NCBI GenBank assembly: GCA_016081115.2
Contig: CM071925.1
Span: 8,908,441 to 8,972,440 of the forward strand
Origin: Rehmannia glutinosa
Lineage: Eukaryota; Streptophyta; Magnoliopsida; Lamiales; Orobanchaceae
Length of the DNA: 64,000 bases
Reading direction: 5' to 3'
In this document: positions 45,443 through 57,484 of the stretch, piece after piece
Numbering within the stretch: position 1 is the stretch's first letter
Layout: each line of letters begins with the position of its first letter
Notes under the pieces: model-generated
Database searches by the model: none
Seen by the model: only the letters and a program-made list of their open reading frames with translations
Told to the model about the DNA's origin: nothing
Made by a program: the position numbers and the translations under genes

Positions 45443-47766
45443 ATGTCTTGTTCGGATAGCCAAAATCAAGAATTTAGTGTAATAAGTTTCGATCGAAGAC
45501 CCTCTCACCAAGGTTGAAGTATCCCAGGAGGGTGATAGCGTGATTGAGATTTCAGACTCAGAAGAGAATTCCACGAAAGAAGTTCCACAGGAAGTGGGAC
45601 AAAGTGAGGAATATTGTCCCATGCTCCCATTGCTGCCATAAAAGATGGGAGAGTGTATGGGCCCGAAGAGCTACCCATAAGAGAGACTGGAGCAATGGGG
45701 TCGAGCAGAGGCGAGACTGCTGGGCCTAGTGGAGATGGGCAAAGTGCGAGGTCTGGCTCGGAGGCCTCCAAAAAATACTGCTAGAGATTACACTGATACC
45801 CAGAAGAATTCTATTCCCGGTCTGCTACTTCAGGCCAAGGTGGATACTTTCCACAGGTTGTATGATATCCCGGACACGGTGCAGTTTTGGTTGCTTGAGC
45901 TTGATGATTAGCCCGAAAACCCGCCGGTGGGATGCACTGCAATATATTCCCGCATCCTCCAATACGGGCTGAGGTTTCATCTTCGGAGGCTAATTAGAAA
46001 GTGTTTAGGATATGGAAACTTGCTCTGGCATAGGTGCACCCCCTCTCTTGGGAAGACTGGTTGGGCTGGTCATCTTCTTTCACAGACATCATTTCCCCAG
46101 GCCCATGTTCTCTGAAATCAATGAGCTCTTCCTGTGGAAAGCTACTCCGAGCAGCCGTAAGGGGCAACCATCTGGGTGGTACTATCTGGTGACCCGACCT
46201 GGGTACCTAGATAACCTTGTCAAAGGCCTTCCTGGGTCCTTGAAGGACTGGAAGGATAAGTGGTTTTGGGTTGATGGGGAGTGGATAAGCTCTGGGAGTA
46301 AGGGCGAGCAGTACCTTGCTCTCTAGGCCACCTCAACTTTAGATATGATTTTTGTAAGTTTATTTCTCAGTTCCTTGCTTTTTCTAGAAAATTCTAATCG
46401 TTAATTATTTATTTCTTATGCAGAGAACCGACCTTCGTAAGAACGGCTCTCAGAAGAGTTCTTAAAACGACTTGAGAAGATCAAGAGGGCTTCTAGGATA
46501 AGCAAAAGTATTAAGGCATTGACCTGACGCCAATCTTATCCAAGCAGGCCTACGCCATAATCCCTTAGCTTCTTTGGACACCGAACAAAGAGCAGAAAAT
46601 TAGGCTCTGGAGCAGAGAAGGGGCGAGCATATGACTGAGCCTCAAGCAACCGAACAGCGAATGAGAACCCCATGTAAACTGCCCAACCATTTTATGTACA
46701 TAACATTTATTTTTGCAAGTTTTAATGCTCTTGTTGTTTTTGAGCCGACATGGACATCATGGGTCACCTTAAGAAGGTGAAAAAGGTGGTGGGGGGCCCT
46801 GCTAAGAAAACGGCCGAGCTGAGAGAGGAAATCAATCAAGGCAAAAGAAAGGCGGTCCTATGATGTCCTTGGGAGGACTTTTTCCGATGACCTGGGACCT
46901 TAGGGTCACTTCATCCCTCCCAATAATGGTCGGGAGGAGCCTTGTGAGGAGATGGTTGGGGCTGGGGCCGCACTGGTTCGTGGAGCTTGCCAAGTGGTCC
47001 ACTTCCACTGATGAGCAGATTACAGCCCTTCCTGAGGCCGGACGAGCTGCCAGGGATGTCCTAGTCCAATTCTGGACCACATGCATAGAGAAATTTTGCC
47101 AGGGCACCAGCATGGAGGAGAAGATGCCAGTTCGTGGAGCTGCCAAGGACCTTATTGCACGTGGTAGGTGATGGGTGCAATATGACCAGACGCCACCAAG
47201 ATCTGCAGGATGCCCATGGCTTCTGTACTAGTGTCTAGGAGTCCTTGAAGTTGCAGGCTAAGGAGGCCGAGAAAAATGCAACTGTTGCGATTAAGGTCGA
47301 GCAGGATCCTATGACTGCTAAAGAGGAGATTGAGAAGGCGGATGACGTCCTCCGCGAGCAGGTCAAGATGCTAAAGGAGGAGGCGTCCAAGCGTGAGGAG
47401 GAGTTTGCCAGACATGAGGATGGGTTCATAAAGCAGCTCGAAGAGGCTCATCAGGAGGCTGGGCAGGCGGCCGTAAAAGCCTTCAAAAAATCTCCGACAT
47501 ATGGTTTCATGTTCACCTATGATCATGTTGCGAGCATGGATGAACATTCGGGGGAGCTCAAGAAGGGCAAGACCGTTGCTCTGCTCGATGATGAGCTCAA
47601 GAAATTTACATCTGAGATTGAGGTGGCGAGGCCACAATACCCCGAAGATGCTGACTCAGAGGAGGAATGAAATGCTGAGGCCGAGAAGGAAAATGCTGAG
47701 GTAGTAGCATCCAGCGGGCAGCCTCTGGACCAGTCCCCTGCTGCAGATCCGTACCAGACCCCTTAG
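45443..47766 (+). pseudogene. Gypsy-type accessory ORF with C-terminal coiled coil, degenerate
   Basis: Plus-strand pieces in order: an acidic N-terminus (SVIEISDSEENSTKEVPQE), then ILQYGLRFHLRR and, after a frame change, GWYYLVTRPGYLDNLVKG with WKDKWFWVDGEW. This pattern (a YGLR-P-L motif, then a W-Y and W-K-KWFFV segment) resembles the putative gypsy-type transposon proteins carried as an extra ORF in Tat/Ogre-lineage elements. The last part (47245-47670) is strongly charged and helical with heptad character (EEIEKADDVLREQVKMLKEE). A stop-containing gap at 46320-46740 may hold intron-like or eroded sequence. It points toward the minus-strand integrase downstream, so the two are convergent. 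Whether both belong to one element is unresolved. Function unknown. Confidence 0.6.
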
Positions 47767-48239
47767 GGTATTTTTTCTTCTTTGCTATTATGTAATCGGC
47801 CTCGGGTCAAACAGTTGTAAATATTTTTGCGTTTAATGAAATTTCCATTTCCAGCTCTTTTACTTCATGTTCACTTGGACTTGTACTTTTTTAGTTCTTT
47901 TTATCATGCGCTAGGTGTTGAGCCGAGATGCTTAATTTGATGTGCTTAGTGCTTGGTCAAGATTAATAGGGTTATGAAGATTATCAAGTATCATGTTTGG
48001 TGTTAGGCTGAGATTAATAAGACGTAATGAAAATTGTTAAGTAATGTGTTTGGTGCTAGCCCAAGGTTAATAAGATGTATTGGTATTAAGTAATATGATT
48101 GGAACTAGGAGACTAATGCGATATAATTGACAGAAAAAGGCAAGTAACTTGCTCGGTGCTAGGCGAATGCATGTTTTATTGATAATAATTCTTCAAGTAA
48201 ATTGTATTCCAATGGTGGTAGAATTTTTTTCCGCTTAAA

Positions 48240-49076
48240 TATTCGAGCTAGTATGCCCCATTCTGCAAGGCTTTACTGACTCTGTAGGGCCCCTCCCAGG
48301 TCGGCTATAGTGGACCAGTACCTCCAGTAATTCTCTTCAAGACTAGGACACCGACTTGGAATTTTTTTCCCCTCACTTTAGAATTATAATACCATTCACT
48401 CATTTGCTTGTATACTGCATTTTTCATCTCTGCACTGCATCTCTTCTCATCTAACAAATCCAGCTCGGCTAGCATGGCAATTTCATTTGTATCCTCATAG
48501 AACTTTGCAACTCGGAAGGTTGGGGTGTGGATCTAAACTGGGATGACTGCCTCGGCCCATAAGCTAGGGCAGAGGGAGTTTCTCTTATGGCTGATCAGTG
48601 TGTTGTTCTGTAGTCCAGGAGTATTCCGGGGAGCTTCTCAGACCAATTTTTGTTTGACTATTCTAGTATGGTTTTCAGGGTATATTATAGATTTTGTTCA
48701 CTGCTTCGACTAGACCATTAGACTGCGGATGATATGTAGTAGAGAAGTAATTCTTGATATGTAAATTTTCACAAAAAGTTTAAAATTTTCTGTTATCGAA
48801 CTGATTCCCATTTTCTCCTCGGTTATTTTTGCTAAGGGCTCCGCCTCGGCCAATTTTATAAAGTAGTAATACTACTATAACATACTTGACCCCCCATTTA
48901 CCAGTGGGGAGAGGTCCGATTGGGTCAATTCCCCACTTGGCAAATGGCCATGGACTGAATACCGAGGTGAGCTGCTTGGGGTGGTACTTGACCTGAGGTG
49001 CAAATCTTTGGCATATTTCATATTTCTTGACTAATGAGATGGCGTCATATTTGAATGAAGGCCAATAATATCCTTA
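48240..49076 (-). pseudogene. Tat-like integrase fragment, copy 1
   Basis: On the minus strand this carries the C-terminal part of a gypsy integrase; it aligns with the better-preserved copies at 51760 and 54240 but has more stops. The core is recognisable from CQRFAPQVKYHP-like and GIDPIGPLP-like traces near 48900-49000. The fragment ends where the PIF/Harbinger element was inserted. Confidence 0.7.
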
Positions 49077-50155
49077 GAGCACGTTTGGAGTTGTTGATTA
49101 GCCAGGAAATAGTCCTTATCACATCATATCACAATGTTTGGGAAGTTATATAAGGGCCCGGTTGATTAGGATGGGCCCAGGAAATTATCACAATTCCAAT
49201 TGATACTAGATCACTGGTGGGAGGTGGTATTAGTTAGTCCCACATTTTCCTGTTGTGCTAAATTACCCTATTATCCTCAAATAAGGTAACTTATCCCAAT
49301 TTTAACCCAGACATGCATTCAAATTACACAATGCCATTAGATAAATAGGCTAAGACTCCCCACTTCCAAGCCCTACCCGCTGCGATCCAAAATAATGGTA
49401 AGTTTTCTTCCTGAATTCTTTTTCTTCTTATTTTTTTTGTTTATTTGGGCAAACAACTCCATGATACTTCTCGATCGAGATGGGTCGATTTTTTGCAGAA
49501 TTTTTTGAACCCTATGAACATCTCCATCGAATGTCCAGTAACTGTAGACTGAAAGTTTTTCTAAATTATTTTTCTGCATGCATATGTTCTTCCTGATTGA
49601 AATGGGTTAAATTTTTGCTTACATTTTTCGAACCCCATGAATCCCAATATAGAATTGACTATAATACAAGACTGCAATTTTTTTGAATTTATTTTTCTGC
49701 AAATATTAATTTTCGATTGAAATGGGTTAGATTTTTGCTTCCATTTTTTTAACCCCGTGAACATAGAGGATGGACTGTAAAATTTTAGATAATTTATTCG
49801 AAATTATTTTTTTGCATAGATTAATGGAGATTGAAATGGGTTAATTTTGAAACAATATTTTCAACTCCATGAACATCTCGAATATACTGTAATTAGGACT
49901 GCAGAGGAAATAAGTCTTTGAGAGAGGCCAATAATTAATGGGGTTGTTAAAATAATGGGCAAAATTGTCATTCATTGTAATCACTTATAATCAAAGTTCC
50001 CAAATACAAACATTGACCAAATACGTTGGATCCAATAAAGACATAATCCAACACCCCAAACAAAACTCAACCCTACAACATATAGTGATAAATAGTCATA
50101 TCGTCACATATCTAATAGTACTTATATAATTCTATCAATTTTCCCAAACATGTCC
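49077..50155. mobile_element. PIF/Harbinger-like element, 1079 bp
   Basis: Sits inside copy 1 of the triplicated unit; copy 2 shows the uninterrupted sequence tatccttattggaag, so the insertion point is certain. The ends are gagcacgtttgg and, in reverse complement, ggacatgtttgg (9 of 12 identical). TTA (or tcctta) is duplicated at both sides. The interior has four imperfect copies of a unit of about 118 bp (see the separate entry) and no transposase. Confidence 0.78.
49460..49900. repeat. Imperfect tandem repeat, four units of about 118 bp
   Basis: Each unit has a word of the type gattgaaatgggttaaattt, then tttt-aaccccatgaacat, then an AT-rich tail with tttttctgcat. Unit starts are near 49470, 49598, 49718 and 49830. 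They lie inside the PIF/Harbinger-like element. Confidence 0.7.
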
Positions 50156-50439
50156 TTATTGGAAGAGATATTAATGGGATAGATAATATATACATGGGCC
50201 TAATTTAGGTCTATTTTCTGTCTTTGGTCCTTTATTAACTTCCCTAGTTATGAACTAACTATAGCGTGAAAGACTAAAAGTGGAGAGTTAGATCTCTTAC
50301 TTGGTCTTACGACTTTGGTAAAAGTGAATTTGTGGTAAATGTTATTCAATTGTCTTGTTATGGCATGAGTCTTGATTCAGTTTCTTTTCTTGTTATTTAG
50401 TTTTGAGTTCTTTCATTATTTTTAGTACAAATCCTGAAA

Positions 50440-50515
50440 AGGGAGGGGTTGGTGGGAATCAAACCGCATACCTATGGTCTGGTGGTGAGAGTATTTAACT
50501 ACTGGACTACTTTTC
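50440..50515 (-). mobile_element. SINE-like tRNA-derived fragment (copy in unit 1)
   Basis: On the minus strand: tagtccagtagttaaatact (A-box-like) and, 40 bases on, gcggtttgattcccacc (B-box-like). This arrangement is that of a tRNA-derived SINE head. The tail and target duplications are not resolved. Confidence 0.5.
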
Positions 50516-50898
50516 AATTTTCAGTTTTGAGTATTTAAGTGGTGATATATTAATTATAGTCCGTCGGATTTTTGGCTACTTTTCCATAACAAAAATATTT
50601 TTGGTCGTGTTTTCAAAAACATGTTGTTTAGTCATTTCTAAGTTCAATTGTCTACTTTTTTTTGGGATTGGTTCATTTCTCAATACTAGACATGTTTTTT
50701 GGTACCAGAACTTATTTTTCAGTGAGAAACATGTCTCAATATCTAGAAATGAACCACATCAATTTTTTGAAAAATAACTAAGTATCTCACCAAAGAATAC
50801 AAGAAGTGTATTATCATCAGTTTTTAGTCAACATGGCTACAAAAATATGACTATTTTACATTTTCACAAAATGTAAGTGGCCAATTTGGCCTCTTACC

Positions 50899-50905
50899 AT
50901 TATTA

Positions 50906-50989
<84 letters not shown>

Positions 50990-50990
50990 G
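50899..50990. repeat. (ATT)n microsatellite
   Basis: About 90 bases of ATT/TTA repeats with two interruptions. It occupies the same place in unit 1 as the mixed repeat at 53423 in unit 2. Confidence 0.95.
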
Positions 50991-51759
50991 TTTGGTGGAA
51001 TAAGTATGACATGTGTATGAAGAGATTCAAGTTCTGAAAAATTGTCCGATAAATTATACGATAAGTCTCTTAATCTAGAAGATTTACTTTTACCAAGCAG
51101 ATAATTGTGTTTCATCTATACTTTTAGATGCATTTACTTAAATCTAAAATAAATTGACAACAATAAAAAATTATTAGAACTTTGTGATTACATTATGAAT
51201 TAATTTGACAATACGCACGCATAATATATAATTTGGTCCTACATATAAGTTAATATCAAAGTTACAAATTAAAGATGTCAAAATAGTTGCATCACATATT
51301 GAATTTATTTAGAAGACATATCGCATCACAGGTCTATAGACACAGTCTAATCATATGAATTTTTCTTTCCAGCTCTTTTACTTCAAGTTCATTTGGACTT
51401 GTACTTTTTTAGATCTTTTTATCATATGCTCAGTGTTGATGTGAGATGCTTAATTTGATGTGCTCATGCTTGGCAGAGATTAGTACAATAATGAAGATTA
51501 TCAAGTATCGTGTTCGATGCTAGGCCGAGATTAATAAGATGTAATGAAAATTATTATGTAATGTGCTCGGTGCTAGGTCGAGGTTAATAAGATGTAATGG
51601 TTGTAAGTAATATGCTAGGAGCTATGCCGAGATTAATGCGATATAATTGACAGAAAAAGGCAAGTAACTTGCTCGGTAGTAGGCAAACGCATGTTTTATT
51701 GAGAATACTTCTTCAAGTATATTAAATTCCAAGAGTGGTTGAATTTTTTCTCCGTTTAA

Positions 51760-52668
51760 ATATTCGAGCTCGTATGCCCCATTATGCAAGTCTTTATTTA
51801 CTCTGTAAGGCCCCTTTCAGGTCGGCTTTTGTAGACCAGGATCACCTCCAGCAATTCTCTTCAAGACTAGGTCACTGACTTGGAATTTTCTCTCTCACCT
51901 TAGAGTTATAATACCGTTCACTTATTTGCTTGTATACTGCATTTTTCATCTTTGCACTTAATCTTTTCTCATCTATTAAATCCAACTTGACTTGCATGGT
52001 AATTTCATTTGTATCCTCAGAGAACTTTGCAACTCAGAAGATTGGGGCGTCGATCTCAACTGGGATGACCGCTTCGGCCCCATAAGCTAGGGCAAAGGGA
52101 GTTTCTCCTATGGCCGATCTGTGTGTTGTCCTGTAGGCCCCGAGTACTCTGGGGAGCTCCTCAGGACAATTTTCTTTTCCCTCTTCTAGTCTGGTTTTTA
52201 GGGTATATTTAGGGATTTTGTTCACTGATTTGACCTGACCATTACACTGCGGATGATATGGAGTAGAGAAGTAATTCTTGATATGTAAATTTTTGGAAAA
52301 AGTTGGAAATTTTTTGTTATCGAACTACTTCCTATTGCCTGTCACTATTGAGCAGGGTATTCCAAATAGACAGACGGTTGACTTCCAGATAAAATCCACA
52401 ATCTTTTCCTTATTTATTTTTGCTAAAGGCTCTGCCTCGACCCATTTCATAAAGTAATCAACTGCTACTATGACATACTCACGCCTCATTTGCCAGTGGA
52501 GAGAAGTCCGTTTAGGTCAATTCCCCACTTGGCAAATGCCCATGGACTGAATACCGAGGTGAGTTGTTTAGGGTGGTACTAGACCTGATGAGCAAATCTT
52601 TCGCATTTTTCATATTTCTTATCCAGCGAGATGGCGTCCTGTTTGAGTGAATGCCAATACTATCCTTA
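51760..52668 (-). pseudogene. Tat-like integrase fragment, copy 2
   Basis: Minus-strand coding with RLEEGKENCPEELPRVLGAY, TTHRSAIGETPFALAYGAEA and VIPVEI. This is the highly conserved C-terminal part of Tat/Ogre-lineage integrases. It directly follows a longer, frame-shifted catalytic-core portion toward 52600. The piece stops abruptly at tatcctta and is joined to non-integrase DNA. The catalytic glutamate region is disrupted. Confidence 0.85.
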
Positions 52669-52946
52669 TTGGAAGAGATATTAATGGGGTTAGATATTAT
52701 ATACATGGGCCTAATGTATATCTATTTTCTGTCTTTGGTCCTTTACTATATTCCTTAGTTATGAACTAACTATAGTGTGAAAGACTGAAAGTGGAGAGTT
52801 AGATCTCTTACTTTGTCTTGTGACTTTGTTCAAAGTGAATTTGTGGTAAATGTCATTACACTTGTCTTGTTATGGCACGAGTCTCGTCTTGGTTTCTTTT
52901 CTTGTTATTTAGTTTTTTTGAGTTCTTTTTTTTAGTAGAAATCCTG

Positions 52947-53022
52947 AAAGAGGAGGGGTTGGTGGGAATCGAACCGCAGACCTATGGTATGAGCATAAAA
53001 ATCTTTAACTACTGGACTAGGT
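52947..53022 (-). mobile_element. SINE-like tRNA-derived fragment (copy in unit 2)
   Basis: Duplicate of the fragment at 50440-50515, carried along with the 2.5-kb unit; the B-box-like word here is gcggttcgattcccacc, closer to the consensus than in unit 1. Confidence 0.5.
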
Positions 53023-53422
53023 TTTGATTTCCAGTTTTTGACTATTTAAGTGGTGATATATTAATTAGAGTCCGGTGGCTTTTTGGTCACTTTTCCATAA
53101 CAAAAATATTTTTAATCGTATTTTTCAAAAACATGTAGTTTACTCATTTTTAAGTTCGATTGTCTACTTTGTTTTTATTTTTATTCTTTGGGATTTGTTC
53201 ATTTCTCAATATCAAGACATGTTTCTTGGTACCAAGACTCATTTTTCGGTGGGAAACATGTCTGAATACCTAGAAATGAACCGCATCAATTTTTTGAAAA
53301 ATGACTAAGTATCTCACCAAAGATACAAGAAGGGATTATTATCAATTTTTAGTCAACATGGCTACAAAAATATGACTATTTTACATTTTCACAAAATGTA
53401 AGGGGCCAATTTGGCCTCTTAC

Positions 53423-53526
<104 letters not shown>

Positions 53527-54239
53527 GATTGGAATAAGTATGACATGTGTATAAGCACATTCAAGTTTTAAAAAATTATTCCATAAATTATACGATAAGT
53601 CTCTTCATCTAGAAGATTTAGATGCAATTTCTTAAATCTAAAAATAAATTGACAACAATAAAAAAATTATTAGAACTTTGTGATTACATTATGAATTAAG
53701 TTGACAATACGCGCGCATAGTGTATAATTTGGTCCTACATATATGTTAATATGAAAGTCACAAATTAAAGATGTCAAAATGGTTGCATCATGTATTTGAA
53801 TTTTATTTGAAGACATATCGCACCACAAGTCTATAGATACAGTCTAATCATATATTTTAAATTTCCCTTCCCAACTCTTTTACTTCATGTTCATTTGGTC
53901 TTGTACTTTTTTAGTTTATTTATCATGTTCTCGGTGTTGAGCCAAGATGCTTAATTTGATGTGCTCGGTGCTTGGCCGAGATTCGTAGAGTAATGAAGAT
54001 TATCTAGTATCATGTTCGATGCTAGGCCGAGATTAATAAGACATAATGAAAATTGTTAAGTAATGTGCTTGGTGGTAGGCCGAGGTTAATAAGATGTAAT
54101 GGTTGTAACTAATATGCTCGGAGCTAGGCCGAGACTAATGCGATATAATTGACAGAAAAAGGCAAGTAACTTGCTTGGCTCTAGGCGAACGCATGTTTTA
54201 TTTATAATAATTCTTCAAGTAAATTACATTCCAAGGATG

Positions 54240-55185
54240 GTTGAATTTTTCTATGTGTAAATATTCGAGCTCGTATGCCCCATTCTTCAAGTCGACTTTA
54301 GTGGACCAGGATCACCTCCAATAATTCTCTTCAAGACTAGCTTACCGACTTGGAATTTTCTTTCCCTCACTTTAGAGTTATAATATCGTTCACTTCTTTT
54401 CTTGTATACTGCATTTTTCATCTCTGCATTGCATCTCTTCTCATCTAACAATTCCAGCTTGGCTCGCATGACAATTTCATTTGTATCCTCTAAGCACTTT
54501 GCAACTCAGAAGGTTCGGGCGCCGATCTCAACTAGGATGACTGCCTCGACCCATAAGCTTTGGCAAATGGAGTTTCTACTGCGGCTGATCTGTATGTTGT
54601 CCTATAGGCCCAGAGTACTCCGGGGAACTCCTCAGGCAAGTTTTCTTTTGACTCTTCTAGTCTAGTTTTCAGGGCATATTTAAAGATTTGTTCACTGCTT
54701 CGACCTGAACATTAGACTGCGGGTCATGATATGGAGTAGATAAGTGATTCTTGATATGTAAATTTTTACAAAAAATTCAAAATTTCTGTTAGCGAACTGC
54801 TTCCCATTGTGTGTCACTATTGAGTAGGGTATTCCAAATCGGTAGACGGTTGACTTCTAGACAAAATCCACGATCTTCTCCTTGATTATTTTTGCTAAGG
54901 GCTCCGCCTCGGCCATTTCGTAAAGTAATCAACTGCTACTATGTCATATTTCACCCACCTTTTGCCTGTGGGGAGAAGTCCGATTAAGTCAATTCCCCAC
55001 TTGGTAAATGACCATGGACTGAATACCGAGGTGAGCTGCTCGGGGTGGTACTTGACCTGAGGTGCAAATCTTTGGCATTTGTCATATTTCTTAACCAGCA
55101 AGATGTCGTCTTGTTTGAGTGAAGGCCAATAATATCCTTGTCGAATTAGTTTATAGGCCAACGATTGGCCTCCAACATGATTTTG
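54240..55185 (-). pseudogene. Tat-like integrase fragment, copy 3 (longest)
   Basis: Reads on the minus strand from about 55185: a HVGGQSLAYKLIRQGYYWPS zinc-finger segment, KYDKCQRFAPQ, then FTKWGIDLIGLLPTGKR (first catalytic Asp) and VAVDYFTKWPR. It continues to MRAKLELLDEKR and VGKLVLKRI (54469-54287), the C-terminal tail. Unlike copies 1 and 2 it extends past tatcctt into the N-terminal zinc finger, so it probably represents the original arrangement. It is cut at about 55185, next to LINE DNA; protease and reverse transcriptase of this element are not in the window. Confidence 0.85.
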
Positions 55186-55189
55186 TTTG

Positions 55190-55550
55190 TGAAAGGGCCA
55201 TGTCTATTTGTAGAAAGGGGCCAGTTATCTCATATCTCTTCTTTGCAGATGACTTACTATTTGTTTGTGAAGTCAATACATTACAAGTTAAAGATCTTAC
55301 ACACTTGATTGACAAATTTTGGACTAACTCAAGACAACTGGTCAATATGAAAAATTATTTGTGTTCTTCAGCAAAAAACACGTCCATCAACTAAGGACAA
55401 CATCGGACAAATTCTTGGGAGAGTGGATCCAGGAACACTACAAAGTGAAACATTTGGGATTACCATTGGTAATTGGGAGGGATCATTCTCATATGATCAA
55501 AGAAAGATTCAATGGGTTAAGTGGAAGACCCTAACTTTGCCTAAAAGTTA
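55190..55550 (+). pseudogene. LINE reverse-transcriptase fragment with FADD box
   Basis: The plus strand encodes GPVISYLFFADDLLFVCEVN, then LIDKFWTNSRQLVNMKNYLC and, in another frame, GRDHSHMIKERFNGLSG. This is the catalytic and following part of an L1-type reverse transcriptase (FADD box, then a SGQ-V-K-like segment and a K-F---I segment). It is on the same strand as the N-terminal LINE piece at 16500-17945, and the two are consecutive in RT order. It ends where a minus-strand LINE begins. Confidence 0.8.
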
Positions 55551-57484
55551 ATCTCATTCTTCCACCTTTCTTCTCCTCAACACACCTAATGTCATTGAAA
55601 TCTCCCCCCATGAACCACAAGTTACCCCACTTGACACTGACACTAATAAGAAAATCCCATTGAAGCCTTTGAGTGTTGCTATCTGGACTAGCATAGACAA
55701 AAATACCCCAAGTTAACCACAATCTCATATTCGACTGCAATACAAACTTGACTCTCAATGATATTAGTGACAGAGACAATATTAGACCAAACAATCATTA
55801 ATCCCACACTTCTCCCTATAGGATTAACACATTTTCAATTATCATTCCACTTCAGTTTTCTGCAGAAAGTAGCAATAAAGCAAGATATTTTCATACTCTT
55901 ACTCAGGAAGCTAATGTCTGGATGGTGGAATCTTAAATATTCCTTCAATTGGAAAATTGTACAGGGCCCACCTAGACCTCTACAATTCCATACCATAACC
56001 TTCATCGATCACTATGGGCCATGTTTGGTTGACTTCTTCCACCATAAAGTCTGCACTTTCTAATAAGTTTATGTTTCCGTTTGGAATCCAACTTTGCCTC
56101 CATCTCATTCTCATTATATTCCACTTCATCAATAAGGTGAATACTCCTTTGCGTTCCAACAGAAGGCTTCAAGATATTTTCCTTATTTTGGTTCTCCTTT
56201 TCATATTGTTCTTAGCTAAAGGTTTCGTACAAAGAGTCTTTGCCAACTTCGTTTTATCCCCTCCACATACTTATTGGATATGTCAATCAGGGGACCTTTA
56301 TTGCAATCAATCTGCACTAGGACATTAAAGAGCTCATTTGAATCAATCATCATGGAACTGTGGCCATATTGGATTATGGAAGTCATTTGTTCATTATCTA
56401 TTAAGTCCACCATCTCAGTGGTGGGAGCCCAACTGTTAAAGATAAAGTGTGATTCTCAGTACCTTTCCTTTATCGTCATCTCTCCCTCCTGAGTAATCAA
56501 CCTTTCTAAAATGAGGATTAGATAGGTCTTGATTACTTTCTGGCACTTGAACCTCGAGAATTTTTCCACCGCTGTCATCTTTTTCTTTACATTTTGGATA
56601 CATTTCCTCACTTGGGGGGCTCTTTTGAGTAGGGACCAATAAAGAAACGGAAGGACTTGATTTTGTTTTTCCAGCTCTTGACCCCCTGAAGATTTGGAGG
56701 TTCCCACTCCATAACTTGCTTGATTCCTTTTTTCATTCCTCACACCAAGATATCCATCATCTCTCAACCACTCCCTAAATTGACCATCTCGAAGGGTTTC
56801 TTTTTTGATATCTTCTTCCTAATTTCACAAATTCTTTCCTTGGGACCCACCCTTTCACAATAAAAGCAAAATCCAGGTAATCTTTCAAATTTAAAGTCAA
56901 TCCATCAAGAATGATTGCCCAAATTGATAAAAGTTCCACGAGGTAGGGGTTCTACCAGATTAATTTTCACCAATATTTTGATATGTCTACCCTAGAACCA
57001 CCTGAATCAATGCACACCACATCACTAACTCCATAAAACATTTTAGCAATCTTAATACCCGTTTTGGCACTAATCCAATGGTTTGGTAAATTCCAGATTT
57101 ACACTCAAATATCCACATGTGTAAGAGTCTCAAAGTTTGGGGTGCCAGGATCTTCTCCCTCCTTTAAAATAAGGTATTGATTTTCAAAAGACCATAGTTT
57201 CCCTTAAAAAAATTTCTTCTTATCTTCTAGGTTCTCAAAGACAAATTGGAAAAAGTTGGTTCCAAGTTCTCTAATGATGAAAGAGTTTTTTACTTGCCAA
57301 ATGGATGGTATGGTATTTTTAAGACCACTCAAGTTCACTTTTTTATGTCCAAAAATTCAGCCATAGAGACTTCTATCCCCTTTCTCCTTACAATGGGATA
57401 TATCAGTTTCAGCCAACAAAATACCATTTTTTCAGTGTTAGAAAGAGAATTTTTTTAAAGTTTAAGAGTTAAATCGGAATCCAT
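55548..57484 (-). pseudogene. LINE 5' part: ORF1 and endonuclease, degenerate
   Basis: ORF1 starts on the minus strand at 57484 with MDSDLTLKL, the usual opening of plant L1 ORF1. DUF4283-type traces follow (HVDIWV, then FYGVSDVVCIDSGG) and a CCHC-like knuckle (PGFCFYCERVGPKERIC near 56840). The endonuclease (55794-55548) shows FVYASPDSNTQRLQW, then WFMGGDFNDI and EEKKGG, the APE-type motifs with GDFN. Many stops separate the pieces. It breaks off at 55548, facing the plus-strand RT fragment, so reverse transcriptase is not attached in normal order. Confidence 0.82.

Noticed and set aside
49960..50110. Short direct repeats resembling a CRISPR array in the AT-rich stretches
   Set aside because: Units are irregular in length and sequence, with no constant spacer size, in a plant nuclear context.
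50903..51115. Minus-strand poly-Asn protein, and a similar poly-Asn/poly-Asp one at 53376-53564
   Set aside because: Pure translation of trinucleotide microsatellites; no flanking domain or gene context.
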